Shown here piece by piece: positions 5,423-7,604 of a stretch of DNA of 7,604 bases (position 1 is the stretch's first letter; each line of letters opens with the position of its first letter). The stretch comes from Rubrobacter sp. GTDB taxonomy: Bacteria > Actinomycetota > Rubrobacteria > Rubrobacterales > Rubrobacteraceae. Where the stretch lies: contig JADDPV010000052.1 in NCBI GenBank assembly GCA_016781705.1, positions 1 to 7,604 of the forward strand, in the 5' to 3' direction. Below the pieces are notes generated by a model. That model ran no database searches, was not told where the DNA came from, and saw only the letters and a list, made by a program, of their open reading frames with translations. The position numbers and the translations under genes are program-made.

Positions 5423-5770
5423 GTGAAGGTCGAACGAGACGCCATACTCACCTGCTCGAACTGTCGCGTGGAGGGCGCGCACGAGCTGCTGTATCTGTCT
5501 CAGCACCTGCGCGCCAGCCGGTGCGTCAACTGCGGGTACGCCTTGGCGTACTCGCCGCACATCTACGCCGAGTACGCCAGGGACGTGGCCGGGAGGACCG
5601 CTCGGGTCCCCCGCAGGTTCGTCGGGGGGGCGCTGAGGGCACCGGTGAGGGCTGCGATGTTGCCCTTCAAGGCCCTCCGCAAATCCCTGAGGCTGCTGAA
5701 GGAGGCGCACCAAGTGACGCTCTTCGAGCGGAGTCATCGACAACCCCCGGTGCCCGGCCGTCGCGTCTAA
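5423..5770 (+). CDS. Small zinc-ribbon protein (CxxC...CxxC)
   Basis: This is a 115-residue hypothetical protein with an N-terminal zinc ribbon: CSNC (C11, C14) and CVNC (C34, C37), 19 residues apart, in the context ERDAILTCSNCRVEGAHELL and ASRCVNCGYALAYSPHIYAE. Four Cys in this layout should hold one zinc ion. The rest is basic and helical (RRFVGGALRAPVRAAMLPFK, then ALRKSLRLLKEAHQ), suggesting contact with nucleic acid or membrane lipid, but no catalytic motif is visible. GTG at 5423 was chosen because AAAGGGGA lies 4 nt upstream and the protein begins just before the ribbon. An in-frame ATG at 5351 would add 24 residues with no family look. The layout recalls small zinc-ribbon proteins of Firmicutes annotated only as 'bh protein'; that likeness is from memory. 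It stands alone, with a copy of the 43-bp repeat 8 nt after its stop. Confidence 0.7.
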   Translation: MKVERDAILTCSNCRVEGAHELLYLSQHLRASRCVNCGYALAYSPHIYAEYARDVAGRTARVPRRFVGGALRAPVRAAMLPFKALRKSLRLLKEAHQVTLFERSHRQPPVPGRRV

Positions 5771-5778
5771 CGACAAAG

Positions 5779-5821
5779 AAGCGGACCCGACACCGGTAAT
5801 AGTGGGAAAGGGAAAAGGAGG
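5779..5821 (+). repeat. Copy 2 of the ~43-bp direct repeat, with a longer inverted outline
   Basis: AGCGGACCCGACACCG followed by a purine-rich stretch (AGTGGGAAAGGGAAAAGGAG) repeats 4648-4690. Unlike copy 1, this one is closed by GGGTCCG at 5832-5838, the exact reverse complement of CGGACCC at 5782-5788. The unit 5782-5838 therefore looks like a miniature element with 7-bp ends. It lies right after the zinc-ribbon gene. Confidence 0.65.
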
Positions 5822-5857
5822 GGGTAGCGCCGGGTCCGTAATGACCTCCTTTGTACG

Positions 5858-5877
5858 CCGTCCGAATAACAGGACGG
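5858..5877. other. Small hairpin in the 5771-5939 gap
   Basis: CCGTCC and GGACGG form a 6-bp stem with an 8-nt AT-rich loop. No T run follows on either strand, so it is not a clear terminator. Apart from this and the repeat copy, 5771-5939 holds nothing I can name. Confidence 0.3.
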
Positions 5878-5939
5878 TAACAAGACGATAAAGGAAGGGT
5901 AACGACCCCCTGGCGTGGCCCCTGGGGCAGCGCTAGACG

Positions 5940-6062
5940 CTACCGGCGGGTGCCGAAGTCCGCGACGTACATCGTCGTGGTGCCGCGCTCGGGGGCGTAG
6001 CGGCCCGTCGTTATGCCGAAGCCAACCTCGCGCAGGGCGGGGTTCGCCTCCCGGCACGCGGG
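5940..6062 (-). pseudogene. C-terminal remnant of a CAP/SCP-like (YkwD-type) secreted protein
   Basis: Reading leftward, this frame gives NPALREVGFGITTGRYAPER, then GTTTMYVADFGTRR and TAG at 5940-5942. This is the pattern that closes CAP-domain (SCP/PR1, YkwD-like) extracellular proteins: an HRxNILNPxxxEVGxG segment, then a strand ending in DFG. The part before NPALREVG (IPACREA) is already unlike the expected HRANIL, and upstream of about 6063 the DNA belongs to a SHOCT coding frame on the other strand. The signal peptide and most of the CAP domain are missing. It is therefore a gene tail of about 40 codons with no start, left by deletion or recombination. The match is from memory of the family and was not searched. 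Confidence 0.55.
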
Positions 6063-6198
6063 GATCGTGGACGAAGGGCCCGCGGCGCGCAACGACTTGG
6101 TCGATCAGATCCGCAAGCTCGCCGAACTCAGGGACGAGGGGATACTCTCCGACGAGGAGTTCGAGGCGAAGAAGGCCGAGATCTTGAGGCGGATGTAG
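6013..6198 (+). CDS. Short SHOCT-domain protein, possibly a C-terminal fragment
   Basis: The end of this ORF is a clear SHOCT domain: DLVDQIRKLAELRDEGILSD then EEFEAKKAEILRRM. It is a short helical module normally at the C-terminus of bacterial proteins and thought to aid oligomerisation. ATG at 6013 gives 61 residues, but its first 18 codons lie inside the antisense CAP remnant and no Shine-Dalgarno precedes it. GTG at 6067, giving 43 residues with only a weak purine run upstream, sits exactly where the CAP similarity ends. The SHOCT frame may therefore itself be a gene tail that lost its 5' part in the event that cut the CAP gene. The domain call is firm; whether it is expressed as a protein is uncertain. 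Confidence 0.55.
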   Translation: MPKPTSRRAGFASRHAGIVDEGPAARNDLVDQIRKLAELRDEGILSDEEFEAKKAEILRRM

Positions 6199-6232
6199 GA
6201 CGCCCGACGCCGCGCGCGCCTCGCCCCCGACG

Positions 6233-6445
6233 CTATACCGTCCGCACGATCGCCGCGACCCGCCCCTGCAAAGCCACCTCCCCGGCCGGCACCACTATGT
6301 CCTCGTGCTCGCCGTTCTCGGCCCGAAGCCTCACCCGCTCGCCCTCCCGCTTGAGGGCGGTCGAGGACCCGCCGCGCCGATCCGGTCCCGGGCGGTGGCG
6401 GTCGGGGAGCATCGCCTTCCGGCACGTCTCGGCCCTCCGGTCCAT
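6233..6445 (-). pseudogene. C-terminal fragment of a LexA-like repressor/S24 peptidase
   Basis: Reading leftward, the last about 40 codons give TALKREGERVRLRAENGEHE, then DIVVPAGEVALQGRVAAIVR and TV before TAG at 6233-6235. This lines up with the end of LexA (LKKQGNKVELLPENSEF...PIVV...GLAVGVIR in E. coli), so the piece is the last strands of the S24 autoprotease fold. LexA's catalytic lysine should lie two residues before LKR; here that place is Thr, and upstream residues (MDRRAETCRKAMLPDRH) bear no resemblance to LexA. The DNA-binding domain, cleavage site and catalytic Ser are all absent. An ATG at 6445 gives 70 codons, but this looks like a decayed tail, not a working gene. It lies just downstream of the deacylase gene on the same strand. 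Confidence 0.55.
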
Positions 6446-6467
6446 CGTCCGGACGGTGACGGCCGCC

Positions 6468-6983
6468 TCACGCGAGGTGCACGACGAGCGGTTCGCGGTC
6501 GCAGGAGGCCACGAAGGCGCGGAACTCGGGCCAGGTCAGGCCGATGCTCTCGGTGTGGGTCATCGGGTGGAAGTTGAGCTGTTCTGCGCCGAGGAGGGCT
6601 TCGTCTACGACGAGGGTGACGGTGTTCTCGGTGTCGTTCATCAGCCCGAGTGGGGTCGCCGTCCCGGGATGGACGTGCAGCAGCTCGGCCATCGCGTCGG
6701 GGGAGGCGAACCCGAGCCGGCCTTGCGCGCCGATCCTGGCGTGGAGGGTCTTCAGGTCGACGTCGGTGTCCTCGAAGGCGGTGACGAAGAACAGCCGGCC
6801 CTTCTTGTCCTTCAGCAGCAGGTTCTTGGTGAACGCGCCGGGCAGGTCGCCGCGCAGCCGTTTGCCCTCCTCGATCGAGGCGTGCGCCGGGTAGCGCACC
6901 ACCGGCGCGTCGATGCCCAGGTCGAGGAGACGGGCCAACAGGCGGTCCCGTTCGAGCCGCTCGCGACCGGCGTCCCAGGTCAT
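6468..6983 (-). CDS. Prolyl-tRNA editing deacylase, YbaK/ProX type
   Basis: This is a 171-residue cytosolic enzyme of the YbaK/aaRS-editing family, nearest in motifs to ProX/PrdX (ProXp-ala), which hydrolyses mischarged Ala-tRNA(Pro) and so guards proline codons. Visible signs are RYPAHASIEEGKRLRGDLPG, then FTKNLLLKDKKGRLFFVTAF with the conserved Lys (K53) in the KNLLLKDKKG block typical of ProX. GTATPLGLMNDTENTVTLVV forms the substrate pocket floor, and LNFHPMTHTESIGLTWPEF is the family's closing motif. Length matches stand-alone members, and no segment is missing. The ATG at 6983 is chosen because GAGGAGGGA lies 7 nt upstream. Its ATG overlaps the stop of the preceding small membrane protein (ATGA), so the two are translated together. 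A substrate other than Ala-tRNA(Pro) cannot be excluded from sequence. Confidence 0.88.
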   Translation of the reverse strand: MTWDAGRERLERDRLLARLLDLGIDAPVVRYPAHASIEEGKRLRGDLPGAFTKNLLLKDKKGRLFFVTAFEDTDVDLKTLHARIGAQGRLGFASPDAMAELLHVHPGTATPLGLMNDTENTVTLVVDEALLGAEQLNFHPMTHTESIGLTWPEFRAFVASCDREPLVVHLA

Positions 6984-7186
6984 CTTTCGGTCCCTCCTCG
7001 TTGCCGTGGCGCGCCGGGCCACGCGCGGCGGGCCCGGAGCAGGACGAGGAGACACACGATGAGCGCGAGGGCGGCGAGCACCACCATCAGTGGGCTGAGC
7101 AGGATGCTCAATCCGAGGGCCACTAACGCAAGCACGATCTTGACCGGCACGGAAAGCGCCCGGTACCGTTCCCAAAGGCCCCTCAT
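6980..7186 (-). CDS. Small membrane protein, first gene of the deacylase operon
   Basis: This is a 68-residue protein of unknown function: MRGLWERYRALSVPVKIVLA, then a long hydrophobic stretch (about residues 16-50, ALVALGLSILLSPLMVVLAA, LALIVCLLVLL) and a basic tail RARRAWPGAPRQRGGTER. The hydrophobic part with a Ser-Pro in its middle fits a two-helix hairpin or a single long helix; the positive tail should face the cytoplasm. The start is ATG at 7186 because GAGAGGGG lies about 5 nt upstream; an in-frame ATG 25 codons earlier has no ribosome site. Its TGA overlaps the ATG of the deacylase gene by two bases. A TATGCT box (plus 7221-7226) would start transcription about 28 nt upstream. A link between the membrane protein and tRNA editing is unknown. 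Confidence 0.65.
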   Translation of the reverse strand: MRGLWERYRALSVPVKIVLALVALGLSILLSPLMVVLAALALIVCLLVLLRARRAWPGAPRQRGGTER

Positions 7187-7220
7187 GTACGCCCCTCTCG
7201 ATCGTACGACCCCGAGCGCA

Positions 7221-7226
7221 AGCATA
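7221..7226 (-). promoter_or_regulatory. Candidate -10 box of the membrane protein/deacylase operon
   Basis: TATGCT on the minus strand, about 34 nt before the ATG at 7186, is a good -10 match in the gap between divergent genes. No convincing -35 box is visible. Confidence 0.3.
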
Positions 7227-7247
7227 GCGGCATGCTCCTGCTCGCGC

Positions 7248-7253
7248 CATACT
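7248..7253 (+). promoter_or_regulatory. Candidate -10 box for the rightward acidic-protein gene
   Basis: CATACT differs by one base from TATACT. It lies 6 nt before an ATG at 7260 that opens a 10-codon ORF (MPEGDGKGRG), whose TGA overlaps the ATG at 7289 as ATGA. Transcription would begin near 7260, giving a 29-nt leader that includes the ribosome site GGGGAG of the main gene. Confidence 0.3.
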
Positions 7254-7288
7254 GCCGGCATGCCAGAAGGCGACGGGAAGGGGAGAGG

Positions 7289-7531
7289 ATGAGCGAGAAC
7301 GCGCCGCCGGGGCGGCCCGGACGCGAGGCGGAGGTCCTGGAGGCCTTGAGGGAGGCCGTCGACCGAGACCCGCTCCTGACGGAGGAGCCCCCCGAGGAGG
7401 CGAGCCGCCGGCTCGTGCTGGAAGGCCTCCTACGGGAAGAACCCCCCGTCGAGCTGGTCGCGGAGATGCTGCTGCAGCTCGACGCCGAGGAGAAGGAGTT
7501 CGACCCCGACGTGCAGCCCGGCGAGGCGTAA
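7289..7531 (+). CDS. Small acidic hypothetical protein
   Basis: This is an 80-residue, strongly acidic protein that I do not recognise. It starts MSENAPPGRPGREAEVLEAL and continues REAVDRDPLLTEEPPEEASR, then LVLEGLLREEPPVELVAEML and LQLDAEEKEFDPDVQPGEA. Alternating Leu and Glu suggest amphipathic helices, and there is no signal peptide, membrane segment or Cys. It is likely a soluble cytoplasmic protein, perhaps a partner protein. ATG at 7289 is preceded by AAGGGGAGAGG, which fixes the start; an in-frame upstream ATG at 7232 would add an Arg-rich stretch unlike the rest. It diverges from the membrane-protein/deacylase operon across about 100 bp that can hold both promoters. The 73 bases after its stop show no recognisable feature before the window ends. 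Confidence 0.65.
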   Translation: MSENAPPGRPGREAEVLEALREAVDRDPLLTEEPPEEASRRLVLEGLLREEPPVELVAEMLLQLDAEEKEFDPDVQPGEA

Positions 7532-7604
7532 GGGGACGGCGGGGACGGAAGGTTTACCCTAGGATCACGGCCTTCTAGCGGCTCGAGGACGTGCTCGACG
7601 ATCG

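Noticed and set aside
5800..5825. G-quadruplex in the purine-rich tail of repeat copy 2
   Set aside because: Only three runs of three or more G are present; one tract is just GG, so the fold is not well supported.
6297..7292. 331-codon plus-strand frame
   Set aside because: It is antisense to the deacylase and the membrane protein, both of which have clear motifs and ribosome sites.
7532..7604. Start or end of another gene at the right edge
   Set aside because: Short open frames exist on both strands but none has a ribosome site, motif or convincing composition.

Overview
The window is visibly GC-rich, with codons ending mostly in G or C, short intergenic gaps and frequent GTG/TTG starts. 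It also shows at least one leaderless-type promoter (a TANNNT box 6 nt before a start codon). This suggests a high-GC Gram-positive chromosome (Actinomycetota). The mix of a CsbD-like stress protein, small zinc-ribbon and SHOCT proteins and a ProX-type editing enzyme reminds me of Rubrobacter, but that is recall, not proof. No rRNA, tRNA, CRISPR array, phage or plasmid module is visible.

Layout, left to right. (1) 1-1211, minus: an APC-family amino-acid permease running off the left edge. Its reading frame is broken by a G run that is one base short in the conserved N-terminal motif. (2) 1212-1388: a divergent promoter region with a perfect 12-bp palindrome. (3) 1389-2855, plus: an intact 488-residue MFS metabolite:H+ symporter-like transporter. 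(4) 2980-3948: a complete IS5-family (IS427-like) insertion sequence with matched inverted ends and a TA duplication. Its transposase needs a -1 frameshift at an AAAAGGGGGG stretch. It may split a very small minus-strand gene.

(5) 4057-4590, plus: a CsbD-like stress protein, then a small secreted protein interrupted by an in-frame TAA right after its signal peptide, then a strong terminator-like hairpin. (6) 4648-5770: a leaderless-type 73-residue minus-strand gene diverging from a small XRE-type regulator, with a perfect 12-bp palindrome between them, followed by a zinc-ribbon protein. A roughly 43-bp direct repeat occurs at 4648 and again at 5779. (7) 5940-6457: a cluster of gene ends, namely the C-terminus of a CAP-like protein (minus), a short SHOCT ORF (plus) and the C-terminus of a LexA-like protein (minus). 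This looks like the scar of one or more deletions. (8) 6468-7186, minus: a two-gene operon with ATGA overlap, a small membrane protein followed by a ProX/YbaK-type prolyl-tRNA editing deacylase. (9) 7289-7531, plus: a small acidic protein diverging from that operon.

The genes do not form one pathway. I see transport functions on the left and small stress, regulatory and hypothetical genes on the right. Signs of local decay (a frameshifted permease, a nonsense-interrupted secreted protein, orphan C-termini, an IS) are spread through the window. I found no convincing new multi-gene system. The best leads are the XRE/palindrome/leaderless divergon, the gene-fragment junction near 6066 and the interrupted secreted protein.
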